64,000 bases of DNA from Anaeramoeba flamelloides (taxonomy: Eukaryota; Metamonada; Anaeramoebidae). The position numbers and the translations under genes were made by a program. Of this stretch, positions 1 to 12,000 are shown piece by piece (position 1 is the first letter of the stretch; each line of letters starts with the position of its first letter). The stretch lies in the NCBI GenBank assembly GCA_027625915.1, contig JANTQA010000076.1, forward strand, positions 1,054,001 to 1,118,000, read 5' to 3'. Under the pieces are notes generated by a model. The model was not told the DNA's origin. It saw nothing but the letters and a program-made list of their open reading frames with translations, and did no database searches.

Positions 1-805
1 AAAAGCGATCATTTCAATTGGTGTAGGTGCTGTTCCGTGACCACCAATTTCTTTCGGTGTGTCTGCCTTAAGGGTGAGTTTATCTCTGCTATGAAACAAA
101 ACTGTTTCAAACTGGTGACGTTTGTTAAAGAACCACTTCAAATGAAGAGACTCCCTTTTCACCAAGTTCTTCTTTTCTTCAAGCGTCTGCCTTGTTTTTG
201 CTACATTGATATGGTTAATCCAAAATTGCTGGATATTCTTTGCAACTTCTTTGACCTGCTCGTCGGAGATGTATTCCTTCAGTTTCTTTCTTAGCCTTGT
301 GTTTTCTCTGAACAGCTCTTCCTTTAAATGGGCAACCTCTTTAAATTCGTTTTCTTTTTTTTTTGATTTCTTCCTATACTTTTTGAGCTTTGTTTCGGAA
401 TCAACTTTTATTTGGTTTTTTTCGTTCTGTAATTTCGTTGTTTTGACAAGAATTTCTTCTTTAATAGTTTTTAAGACCTTGCTGATTTCCTTACAGTCAT
501 TTTGGATTTTGTTTTTGATTTCTTCATTGGCTTCTTCGCTTGTTTCAGAGATTGATTTGATTAAATCAAGAACCATATCATAACCAACTTTTTTGCTAAT
601 GTGTGACGAGCTTGTTGAAACCGAAGAACGCTGGTTGATTGAGGACGTTGTTTGGCTTTGTGACGTGGAATCATCACTGAGATCAGAGAAAAAATTTTCT
701 GCATCACTATTTTCTATTGTAAAGAAGACAAAGACAAGAAATTAATTAAATTCTTCAAACGGAAACGTTGAGAGGATTGAAAAGATGAACTTACGATCAG
801 ACATT
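1..805 (-). CDS. Coiled-coil protein with the start of an OsmC-like domain (partial, cut by window edge)
   Basis: Two exons: 805-796 (ATG plus seven bases, donor GTAAGT) and 713-1, acceptor ACAATAG. The join is in frame and gives 241 residues with no stop before the edge. Residues 1-45 are Ser/Asp/Gln-rich and look disordered. Residues about 50-190 are charged and helical, with heptad-like Leu/Ile spacing, so a coiled coil is likely. The last 35-40 residues read LKADTPKEIGGHGTAPTPIE and then EMIAF, which is the N-terminal signature of the OsmC/Ohr family (a GG.G.APTP.E segment just before the first catalytic helix). OsmC proteins reduce organic hydroperoxides with two cysteines; those would lie beyond the edge and cannot be seen. 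No mitochondrial or hydrogenosomal presequence is visible. The OsmC call rests on one motif block; the gene structure is firmer. Confidence 0.6.
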
Positions 806-1938
806 TGTTTATTTATATTCGTTTAAAAAAATAAAATTATTTTTTTGAAGGGAAAATGAAAAAGAGTGAAAAAAAAATTATTAAAAATAATTTTATGGGT
901 TAATTTTGTAATTTTTGGAAATCCAATTTAAAATGGTAACCAGATATTTTTAAGAATTACTTTTCGATAAATTACAAATTTTTTTATACAAAAAATCCAA
1001 TGATAAAGATATCACGACACCACTGTTTTCAAAAGAACAAAGGATCACCAAAGTATTATTGTTATTGTTTCGCAACATTTGATTCTTTTTATTTGTGTAA
1101 AATTTACAATTCGTTTCAAAAAAAAAAAGCAATTTTATTTTTGGGTAACTTGAACAAATTAAAAGATTATATACTTACTATAAATTTATTTGGAATTATG
1201 TTCAATTTTCAAGGCGTTTTCTCAACTTGCTATTTTCTACAACTTAAGATATCAAACAAAAAAAAAGACTTGTTAAATATTTTTTCGATCATGTTTACAA
1301 TATTGGTAAATAAAATATTTTTCTAAAGTAAAAAAACAAAACAAGTCAACTTATGACATTATTTTTCACAATAGGAAGTGTTTACGAACTATTTTCCGGA
1401 ATAAGAAAATAAAAAATTGCAAATAAGTAACTTTTTTTGTTTCTATTTCTCCCTCGAAGAAATTTATTTTCAAGATTAGTGATATTAAATTAGGAATTGG
1501 TTCTGGTTAACTTTTTTTTTAGAGTTTAACGCGTCTTGAATGACTTAAGTGTGGTTGAAAATTTTGTAAGGAAAGAGCCTATGTAAAGATACAAATAACC
1601 AAAAACTGTGTTTGAGTGTACGAGTACTTTGCCAATTGTATGAAAATAGATAACTTTTAAGAAATTATAAAACCAATAGTTATAATACCAACGTTTATTT
1701 ATGAGGGGGTGTGTATATGTGAATACTTGTGCTTCAATTCCCTAAAAAGATTAAATTTATCATTAAAATCGAAAAAAGATAGAAGAACAAAGAGTTAAAA
1801 AACAGTCAAGAGAGAAATTGAAACATGAAAAGAAAAAAATGTGTCATCTGTGAAAAAGTGGGGTTAGTCTCCTTCCTCATGTATAGATCTTGCAATATAA
1901 AAGCATTCTTTAATGATAAATTCGTTTAGATTATAGTA
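806..1938. other. Intergenic, nothing recognised
   Basis: AT-rich DNA upstream of the OsmC-like gene. Short open frames are present (for example 1000-1326), but their translation is low-complexity Phe/Lys/Asn with no family signature, so I do not call them genes. Confidence 0.6.
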
Positions 1939-2969
1939 CTGTATGTTAAATAACCTGTGTCGAGTTAAATAATTGTTGTTTTTTAAAATTTAACTGTGGT
2001 TTTTTGAAAAACATGTTTTTAACTGTTGTTTTCCAACTTTTTTCAGTTGTTTTCTTTTTTTATCTGTTTTTTAATTGTGGACCACAATTAAAAGTTTTCA
2101 AAAGTGTGCTTATTTTTAAAAATAAAGTATATCTTGACAATATTACTGTCATTCTCAAAGCTATAAAAGAAATTTTTATTCAAAGTTTTCTAAAATATTA
2201 TTTCTGCTATTTTGATTGAAAAATTGAAAGATCTTATTATAATATCTGAAAATTGATCTTATAAGAGATTTAATTTCCTCTCATTATTAAACTTGTTGAA
2301 AATGAATTGATTTATAAATAATTTGGTCATTGGGAATGTTCTTGTAGAATTTTAGATCAGATAAAATATGTGTAAATTTACTTTTGATTCATTATGAAAT
2401 ATTTCTTCACTGAGGATTCTTATCTCATCCAATCAAGCCAAAAATTAGAACAAAATAAAAAAAAATCATCCAATTCAAAGATAAGATTTGAAGACAATTC
2501 ACTAAAGGAAAAAACGACAAATGAAATGAATTTTTTTTTCATTTCGTTTTCAAAAAAACTTTGAAAAATTGATATCTCATTTTGTTAATATACCGAGGCA
2601 CAAACAAAAAAGTTTTTAAGGAACTTGTTTTATCCTTTTTATTGATTTTTTTTTGTATTTATTCAAACTGAAAGATTTGGGTTTTAATATTTCTGGGTGT
2701 TTTGTTTAAATTTGGTTGAATTCGATCTCTTTTATCAGGAGATTGGTCTTGAAGGTTATAGAAAAACACTATGATCATATGATCTATTGTACGTATTGTT
2801 TGATTTGAGAGTATAGTTAAACTGAACTGTATTTTTTTGTTGAACACAAAATAAAAACAGAACACCACAGTTAAAGAAAAAAAAAAAAACCACAGTTATT
2901 TCAAAAAACAACACAAATAATTTTCAAAAACACATATTAAAACACCGACACGGGTTATTGAACATACTG
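1939..2969. mobile_element. Tc1/mariner-type non-autonomous element with TA target duplication
   Basis: The left end reads TA then CTGTATGTTAAATAACC; the right end, read inward on the other strand, is TA then CAGTATGTTCAATAACC. The similarity continues through GTGTCG and on into sub-terminal copies of AACTGTGGTTTTTT on both sides. The element is 1031 bp and flanked by TA (1937-1938 and 2970-2971), as in Tc1/mariner elements. The interior has no transposase-like frame, so it is a MITE-like derivative. Short open frames inside it (2004-2219 plus, 2659-2868 minus) are fortuitous. Confidence 0.7.
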
Positions 2970-3679
2970 TATATACTAGGTTAATTAATTAAGTATAATA
3001 GAGGAGTTGTGTTTTGGTTAATTTTTATTTTGTGAAACAGTTTACTTTCTTTTTGTTTGGGTAACCAATACTCTCCCCAATCTTGTATTCTATAAATTTC
3101 TATCGGATTTGTTCACTGTCTTCTTTTTGACACAAAAATACAATTTTTTTGTCTTTTCTTGGCTGAACACATTGAATACAAATTGAGACAGTTTGAAAAT
3201 AAGAGAAATTTCAGTCATATGTGTTATAATATGAAAGTTTAATCTTTGTTTTATTTAGAGTGGTAATTAATTTTGTATCAACCAACTTTTTTAGTTTTGT
3301 TTTAAGGTACACAATCCCTGAAATTTAAAAAATTATTATCTTGAGTTGGGTCGAGTGGCTTTTTAATTTTGTTCTTTCCTGATCGATCTTTGACTTGGAA
3401 TAGGCTTTAAGAGTTGTTCAATGTGGCAATTTTTGACAATTTATTTTTTTTTTTCTTAAATCCCAATTGAAGAATGAAAGATTAATAGAATGATAGTTGT
3501 TCAAGAATAACATTAGAATTTTGGGTTGTAGAATAAAAATTTAATTTACTTTTTTGTCAATCAACTAAATGAAAAAAATTTTTATGTAAAAGCTCCAAAT
3601 AAAACCAAACTTAATGAAAAATTTCAATCAAAACCCCACAAACTACATTTTTTTTTATAACTTAACTTCCGATATATTA
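2970..3679. other. Intergenic, nothing recognised
   Basis: AT-rich spacer between two inverted-repeat elements. I see no coding potential and no repeat shared with other parts of the window. Confidence 0.55.
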
Positions 3680-4946
3680 GAGGTTTTGATGATAACATGC
3701 TATAATTCACGATGAAGTTACAATAATCTCGATAATTTCCATCAAATCGCGATATATCAGAAAATCGCGATATTCAATATTATCATGATAATATAAAAAA
3801 TCGAGATAATTCTATAAAATCTCGATAATTATTAAAAAATCGTGATCAATGCCAAAATATCGCGATTAAAAAATAATCGCGATAGAATAGTTGATGGGTT
3901 TTTGGGCTAATTGAGAAATATTTTTACAAAAAAATTTTTTTTGATCAAAAAATAGATTAGGTGACAAAAAGTCATTCTTTGAAAAAACAACAAAAAAGAT
4001 ACTTGATTCAATCAAGGATCAGATCCAAGAGTTTTATTGAGTTTTCATTTTATTAGGTTTGCAAACCTATCGATCCTTTTAGATCAACAACAATAAGAAC
4101 AAAAGAGAAATAAATATTTTTTCAGTTAATCGTGGTGTTGTAAATTGCTTTGAATAAAAGAGCTTCTAAAACAACCAACCCTTTGTCTGTTCTTTAAAAT
4201 ATGTTTTCTATGGTTACAATATTTTCATTTTTTCTCAGAAAGCTAAAAAGAGATGGAGAACTCTTCAAAAGATTTCACAACATCCTTGCCAGATGATCAC
4301 CAATTATTAAGATTTTTTATAAATTTGTCTTCTTGTTCTTTTTCTTTGAGTATCTTTGTATTGGACAATAAATACAATTAGAATAATAGCGGTTTTTGTT
4401 TGATCGATCACTAATAAGAAGGAAAATTATTCTTTCTTCTTTTTGGCTATTTAAAATTGTGAAGGTAACAACTCCATTTTAAGAAAACACACAGATTTTA
4501 TATTCAAGTGTATTGTTGAAATGGATAATTATTAGTTTGATCATAAAATTTGTTTGAGATTTTATATTTTGTTAAAAAAAAAATGAAAAGAATAAAAATT
4601 TGAGTTTCCACAGCAAACCAAACCCATTCCCTTTATAAAAATTTTCTGTTTTTCAAAACTTTCAAACACTTGAAGACAGTTCAGAACCCCTACAAACACT
4701 TTCTGACATTATTAAAGGGGAAAGTGTTGTAAAAGTATCAAGGCTTTGTAAAACCAAGAGATTTTTTTTAAGATGAAATCAAAATAATGATTTTTCATTT
4801 TTTCGCGATAATATTTTTTCACGATAATGTTGTTTATCGTGATTTTATGATTTTTCGTGATAAAGTTGGACTAATCGCGATTTTTTAATACTATTGCGAT
4901 TTTATTGTTAATATCATGATAATAATTGTTATCATCAAAACCCCTC
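3680..4946. mobile_element. PIF/Harbinger-like MITE with TTA target duplication and ATCGCGAT-rich ends
   Basis: The terminal inverted repeats are GAGGTTTTGATGATAAC at 3680-3696 and its partner, with two extra G, at 4928-4946. Flanking trinucleotides are TTA at 3677-3679 and TTA at 4947-4949, the 3-bp TWA duplication typical of PIF/Harbinger elements. Inside each end is a cluster of degenerate ATCGCGAT, TCGTGAT and CGATAAT motifs (about 3700-3890 and 4800-4925). The middle, 3.9-4.8 kb, shows no transposase frame. 1267 bp in total. Confidence 0.7.
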
Positions 4947-4949
4947 TTA

Positions 4950-5967
4950 AAATAATCTTCGAGTAATTATTTTATTTTTTACCAAAATGAATTTTTTAAG
5001 AAACAGATTACCATTTTTAGAAGTATTTAAGAAAAATATTTTACAAATTTAAAGGCTTGGATATTGATAATTCAATATTTAAATTTGTTTCAAAATGTAT
5101 ATTTTTTTCTTGTAAAAATGTTGGATTTTTGAATAGTACAATAATATCATTTGTAATTGATTAATTGGCTTTTAGGAAAATTTAACTAATCAAATTAAAA
5201 AGATATTATACTCATTTAATACCAATGTAATTACCATCTAATAACAAATTATTTTTATTATAAACTTCCCAGAGGTATACGCTAACCCCTGGAGCGAGAA
5301 ATCATTTTGAAGAAAAAAAAATTAAATATTCAAATATTTTCTTTTTCTTTTCTTTTGAGTGCTTGATTCCAATTAAAAACAAATTAGAAGATATTTTCGA
5401 ATAGATTTTATAAATAATGGATTGAAAGGTTTGAGCTTTTTAGAAAAAAAAAAAAACACAGTAATGATATTAATATTGTTCTTTTAAATCATTGTAAATA
5501 CTTATTATGATTACAATTATGCCTGTTTGAACATTAAACTCTTTAGTAATTTTAGAGACTTGTAAGATTCTTTTTTTTTTAAAAAAAAAAAAAAAATGGA
5601 CTTTCAAAATGTAATTCATACAATCAAAACATCAAAAATAATAAGATTATTGAACTAGAACCCAAAGAATTATATTGATTAAAATCAATTTTACACTAAT
5701 CAGAACACATTATTTAAGTTTAAAACATTATAAATATGGGAAATATATAATAAGAAAAGGTATAATTATTTTGATATATTTTTGAATTTTAGCCTCAAAT
5801 AACAAGGATTTTTTTGAATAACTTTGGAATTTACCAAATTTGGGATCTCATACCCCCCCCCGTTAATAACTATAAATAAACCCAAAAAATTAAATTTGCT
5901 GAGTTACTATTTTTAACCAATTCTCATAAATTTGATTATTAGGTATTTAGTGAAAAATCCAAATATA
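4950..5967. other. Intergenic, nothing recognised
   Basis: AT-rich, with homopolymers including facing T and A runs at about 5572-5596. No gene or repeat supported. Confidence 0.55.
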
Positions 5968-7030
5968 GTCATTTTAAGAATGTGTATTTTATTATTTCCA
6001 TTTAGAGCTTTAAATAAATGTGTGAAAGTTTTGAAAATTACGAAAACTTAAAATTTTGAAAAGTAATTCATAAAAAGTGTTATAATCTTTTAATCAAGTA
6101 TGGGTGCTTGAAATATTCCTGAAAATACCCGAAAATCGAAAATACCTGAAAATTTTTTAATAACATAAAAACACGTTATGGGAAACTTCTAAGAAACCAT
6201 GGGGTCAATATACTCAGTTTTAAGGTAAATTTGTAATTTTATGGTGGAAAAAAATTTTTTTGTAAGAAAATATCAAAATTCAAAAAATTTAAATTTTAGG
6301 GAAGAGTACTCAACACATTTTGTGTGAAATGGGTTGGTATTTTAGATGACTATAAAATTTCTGATCATTTTAAAAGGGTATTAACGAAATGAGAGAACAT
6401 GTACTTGTAAAGAAAATTTCTAATTGTTTATCATTACCCATAATTTTGTAATGTTAAATACAATACAAAAATAACTGAATAATATCTAATCGTACTATAA
6501 ATACCCATATCCTACTCAAGGTGGCCTAAGCAAAACCTTATTTTAACTTTCCATCCATAAAAGAAATTGGTTTAGTGAAAAAAATACAAACACGCTCCAT
6601 AACAAAACTAACACAACCTAAGCATATTTACTTACATGCATATACACTTATCCCTAATAAGTACCAAAAATTACCCAATATTACTCAAAAGGTAACAAAA
6701 CCTCCGTAGAGGGGCTTAAAATAGAAAATTCAAAAAATACATTTTGTCTGAAAGTAAAATTGTTGTTTGACTATTAAACGGGGTATATTGGCACCATGGA
6801 TTTCTTCGAAGTTTCCCATAACGTGTTTTTATGTTATTAAAAAATTTTCGGGTATTTTCGATTTTCGGGTATTTTCAGGAATATTTCAAGCACCCATACT
6901 TGATTAAAAGATTATAACACTTTTTATGAATTACTTTTCAAAATTTTAAGTTTTCGTAATTTTCAAAACTTTATCAGATTTATTTAAAACTTTGAATGGA
7001 AATGATAAATCACACCTTTTTAAAACGACG
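5968..7030. mobile_element. Foldback element with inverted arms of about 260 bp
   Basis: A left arm at about 5968-6222 is repeated in inverse orientation at about 6772-7030. Shared blocks include GAAACTTC, CCATGG, CAATATAC, ATAACATAAAAACACG, CTGAAAATACCCGAAAATC and the outer GTCATTTTAAGAATGTG. The arms match closely apart from small changes. The outer boundaries are approximate and I could not identify a target duplication, so the superfamily is unassigned. The centre, about 550 bp, is AT-rich and non-coding. Confidence 0.65.
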
Positions 7031-7304
7031 ACGATCTCTTTTATTATGAACATAGAAATTAATAGTGTATAACAATTCGGCGTGTGCAAAAGAAATTAAA
7101 AAAAAAAAAATTATTGTTTTTTTATTAATATTTTTTTTTTGAACTGATCTTTTTTGTTAATTTGTTTTTTATTTTGGCGTAAAAAAATTTTTTTAAAGAA
7201 AATAAAAGAATATATATATATTATAGATAAAATGCATACGTACATACATACATACATGAATGAAAATGAAAATGAAAACAAAGCAAGGAGTTGCAAAAAA
7301 ACAA

Positions 7305-8603
7305 CTATAACACTTCATCCTTTTTAAGAATAAAATTCTCTTCTCGAACCATTTCCCAGGTTTCTGGATTAAAAAAAATAAATGAGCCAGATTCATAATT
7401 TTCTTTTTCATTAATCACATTTTTTGATTCGGGATCTTTAATGATCCAAACAGAATGCTCCTTATGGAACGACCAACCACGTTCCAATAATTTCTCAACT
7501 GCTGCAACTTGCAGGGTGTCTCTTGGGGATGAATAAAAAATGTAAAGTAATAAAAGATCTGAAAAATTTGTCATTTTGTCTAGTGTTAATTCCACTTGCG
7601 GGTTTGTATAATAATAATCGGGTATTTCGTGTTCGGCATTTTCTCGGTTTTCTGGAACGCCCCAGGGCGATTCAAAATTTGAAATTAATTTATCTGTGGT
7701 GTTTAAATCTAACCCCAACGTTCTTAAATCGATTCCAAACGCGAGTGTATTGAAAGTAGGCCCTGCCATTTTAATTGTTTTGATTAAGCCCGATAATAAA
7801 AATTGTTCCTTCCTTTCGTTTGATTCAACAATTTCCCAAGGCTCTTTTGAATTTGATTGTTGTCGACTTTTTGAGGAATTTTCCTTGTGAGTTTTTGATT
7901 CTTTTCTGTTTTCTTTATCTTTAGTGGGAGATTTTGTAGTCGGGTAATTATTATTATTATTTTGACCCTTCTTCTTTTTTTTTTGCTGTTGTTGTCTTTT
8001 TTTGTTATTTTTATTATTAATTTTTTTTTCATTTAATTTTGTTTTATTTTTTTTATTTCGATTTTTTTTATCATATGAATTTTTCCCTTTATTATTATAA
8101 TTTTCAAAATCATTTTTTTTATCTTGGTGTCGATTATTTTGATTGCTATTAATGCTTACTAAATTCAAATCCTCAAATGGCTCCATTATTTCCAATTTCT
8201 TTCCTCGCTTTTTTTTTCTTGGTGATCTTTTCGAAGTATTTATGTTTGGGATTTGCAATTGCCTTTGATTTTTATTTTTATTTGATTTAGTTTTGTTTTG
8301 TCCTGCTTGGGATAAAGAAGGAAATTCTTCTTCATTAATTTGAAATGGGCTATTTTCTTTTTTCTTTTTGTTGTTGTTGTTGTTGCTGCTGCTGCTGCTG
8401 ATGCTGCTGATGCTGCTGATGCTGCCGCTGTTGTTGTTATTGATATTGCTATTATTATTATTATCGTTTCTGTTACTGTGGTTACTATTCATTGTTTTTG
8501 TTAAACTATTCTTATTATAATTATAATCTTGATTAAAAAGTTGATTATTATTGTTATTACTCTTAAAGGGTGATGTAATATTTTTATTTTTACTTCTATT
8601 CCG

Positions 8604-8655
<52 letters not shown>

Positions 8656-10212
8656 GTTGGAATGTTTTGATAATTATTTAAATTTTTGAACATAACCTCC
8701 TTATTTCTATTATCGAAATTTTGTTCTTGGTCTTTTAATTGTTCACTTCCTTTTGAATTATTTTTTAATTTTTTATTTTGATTCAGAAAAAGTAATTTAT
8801 CACTTCCATTTAAAACAATAGAATTAAGATCTTTAAAATTTGTTTTAGTATTATTTCTTCTTTCTTTTGAATTAAATTTTTCTTGATTTTGATCGTTTTT
8901 AAAATACCCATTATCGCTTTCATTTACCCTTCCTATTTTTCTTTCCCTTTCTCTTTGGGTGTTTCTTTTTTGAGATAGGGAATAGAATTTATCTTTTTGT
9001 TGGCTTTGCTTTTGGGTTTGGGCTTGGAAAAGTAATGAGGTTTCTTTTTTGTGGGTTTCTTTTTGTTGGCTTTCTTTCGACAAACTTTTATTTAAATTTT
9101 TTAAAAAATTGTTTTGAAGATTCTCCTTGTTTCTATTTCGGTTTCTATTTCCCATTTTTAAATACTGATCCTGGCTTTGGTTTGGATTTCTAGAATTCAT
9201 TAAGTTACTTCTTTGTTGTGGTAGTGGTTGTTGTTGTTGTTGCTGCTGCTGCTGCTGTGGTTGTGGTTTTTGATTTTGATATCTACCATTTGGATCAACT
9301 TGTTTATTTCGAAAGCTCAAAGTGCTTGTCTGGGTTTTTGGGTTATTAATCGAAAAGTCTTGAAAAGAAGATCTTTCTTGTTGCCGATAACCCATTTCTA
9401 AACCTTGAGAATTTGAATATTCATCAAAAAAATATGATCGATACTCATTGTCTTTTAAGTTGCTGTTTCTCATTAATTGGTTTTCGTTGTACACCTGTTG
9501 ACTAGTTCCCAGATCACGATACATTTCATTTCCTTTATTTTTATTTTTTTTTGTTTTTTTATTGTTTTTTAAATGATGTTTTGGATTTTAAGAAAAAGAA
9601 TTTATTTTTTGGAAAAACTTTTAAGTTTGGATTGAGACTAACGAAGAAACCCTTTGAATTTTGAATTGTGCTCTTTTTTAGAAAGGCTAAAATCACATTG
9701 TTTCTTTTTTTTTGTTTATTTTTTTTATGAAAAAAAATTTTTTTTAATTGAATGTGTACCTAAGTTTTCGTTGCTTGTTTTTGTTGAATTTGAATAAAAG
9801 TTCTGAAAATTGTTTGTTTGTGAATTTGGATAATTGTAGTTGTAATATTCTTCATTATAAGGGGTATAGTTTTGTTGGAAGGAAAGATCTCTTGTCTAAA
9901 AAAAATAAATAACAAAAGAAAAAAAAAAGTGTTGTTTTTTAACGAGTGAGAAAGAAAAAGTTAATTGTTATTATGAAATTCAAAAAAGAAATAAAATCTT
10001 TCACAAAAAAATGGAACTTTGACAGACGATCAGTTGAAAGAAAACAGAAAAGGATTGAATTTTATTTTTTTTTTTTTTTTTTTATTTAAATTCTTTATTC
10101 AGTAAAAACAAACTTCTTTTGGATGTGTCATTGGGTTATAAGACATTTGCCCGTAAGAATATCCTTTATAACCCATTGACATTTGTGAATTATATGTTTC
10201 GTTTGGATACAT
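7305..10212 (-). CDS. CNOT2: CCR4-NOT transcription/deadenylation complex subunit NOT2
   Basis: Three exons: 10212-10114 (ATG, 33 codons), 9895-9760, and 9532-7305; the introns are GTTTGT...AG and GTACAC...AG. Phases fit (0, then 1) and give about 820 residues. The last 145 or so residues are the NOT box: FGIDLRTLGLDLN, SPWG, YYYTNP, then LLLLYIFYSSPRDTLQVAAV, RGWSFHKEHSVWI and the end of the NOT2/3/5 fold. An EFPSL motif lies at about residue 481, as in animal CNOT2. NOT2 pairs with NOT3/5 and holds the C-terminal module of CCR4-NOT, which drives mRNA deadenylation in cytoplasm and nucleus. The N-terminal two thirds is Tyr/Asn/Gln-rich with poly-Gln, poly-Asn and Lys-rich runs. The large exon alone has an in-frame ATG at 9524; I prefer the longer model because the upstream exons are Tyr/Asn/Gln-rich like the rest and splice in frame. 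Confidence 0.85.
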
Positions 10213-11435
10213 TTGAAATATGCTTGTGCTTCTTTTTTTTTTTTATTGTTTTGTTATACTTTTAGTTCAAATGGTTTTTTTAAAAATCTAAAAAAATTTG
10301 ATTCGATCTGAATAATTTCTTTTTGTTGTTAGTGATAAAATAAATTTAGAAAACAAACAAATGAGATTTTTGTTGGTGAATGGTAGTTTTAAAAAGAGAA
10401 AAAAAAATAACAAAAAGAAGAGAATTGAAGAAAAATGATCTTAATATAAAATAAAATATTGTTTGAAATGATTTTTAAGGTAACTCTAACAATTTTTTAC
10501 AAGGAAAATTATACAATTTAAGGTTTTATTTTGTTCAGTCTTGATTTTTTTTGATTTTTTGCAAGAGATAACAAAGAAAACTCTATCTTTTTGCTATTCG
10601 GGGTAGTGTTTTGTAATTAATTATCTGTAGATCAAATTGGATTTCAAATTGAATTTTTTGTTTAAATTTGTGAATTAGATTTCCTTATTGAGATCCAAAA
10701 AAAATTGTAATTGATAGTCAATTTTTGAATATTGAAGAGATATTATTTGTTTTGAAAAAAAAAAATAATACTGACTAAAGCACCTCCTAAATTTATTATT
10801 CCTACCTAAATAGTAAATATTAATACATTAAACTTTCAAAAAAATTTCAGTTGAACAACACTCAATTGAACTCTGAAAAGATGGTGTAGCAGTCTGGTAA
10901 TATTTTTTAGAATTTATTTTCCAACAAAGTTAATCAACAACACTTATTAAGAAATTAAAATAGCGAAAATTATAAAGTTCATTAATTTTTATAATCAGAA
11001 TCTTATTCCTGTTCAAAATGAAAATGAAAAAGAATTTATACTTCTGTCTACTGATATATTATTAAACATTATTTCATTTTAAAGCTGGGTCTCTGAAAAT
11101 AAAGACCAAAAAATTTATTTTTTTTTTTAGAATAAAACAACAAAAGATCTTTTAGCAATAAGAGAAATAATTAATTTTGGTTTTGAGTTGATATAACTAC
11201 AATAAATACCTTAACAAACTCAAATAATTAAATATTAAAAAAAAAAAAAAATTGGTATATATATAATTTGATAGTCTATATACAATTTATCAATTTTTTT
11301 GGAAAATTAAACCAGTTGAAAATAATAATTAATAATAAGAAAAATATTGATATTTTAAAAGAAGTTACTCAAATCCAATTATTTTAATGTTTATTTGGAT
11401 TTCCCAAGAATTTTTTTTAGAATTAGTTTTATTCG

Positions 11436-11468
<33 letters not shown>
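11436..11468. repeat. Poly-A tract, 33 bases
   Basis: An uninterrupted run of A. It could be the tail of an old retroposed copy, but the adjacent sequence shows no recognisable element. Confidence 0.9.
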
Positions 11469-11469
<1 letters not shown>

Positions 11470-11903
11470 ACAATTGTCGAAATAAAATTAAAATTAAAAT
11501 TAAAAACTCTATTTTTTACAACATTCCATATTTACACTTGTGATTCTAAATAAACTAATTAATAGCATCAATATATTACACAATAAAATAAATATGTTTA
11601 ATACTTGAATATATTCTGGAATTAATAATAGGAAAATAAAAAAAAAAATAATTTACAAGTTATAAATTATTTGTTTTATAAAAGAGAAAAGTAGATATTT
11701 AATTTATAGAAAAAAATTCAATATGTAAGGTAAAAATTAAATAAAATGACAATAGAATATTGAAAAGCATGAAAAAAGTATAACTAAAAATAAATTAAAA
11801 TGTAAAAAAAATAATACTATAAACTATATCAAATTAAATAGTATGTATATCATCAAGAAATAGAAAATAATACACTAAAAAAATACATAGAAAATTATAA
11901 ATA

Positions 11904-12000
11904 ACACACACACACGCACACACACATACATACTTGCATACATACACACACACACACACACATACATACATACATATATATATATGTATATATATGTATA
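11904..12000. repeat. Compound (CA)n/(TACA)n/(TA)n microsatellite
   Basis: Alternating CA, CATA and TATATG units over about 97 bp, read directly. Likely a replication-slippage product. Confidence 0.9.

Noticed and set aside
1000-1326. 108-codon open frame on the plus strand
   Set aside because: Low-complexity Phe/Lys/Asn translation, no family signature, typical of chance frames in AT-rich DNA.
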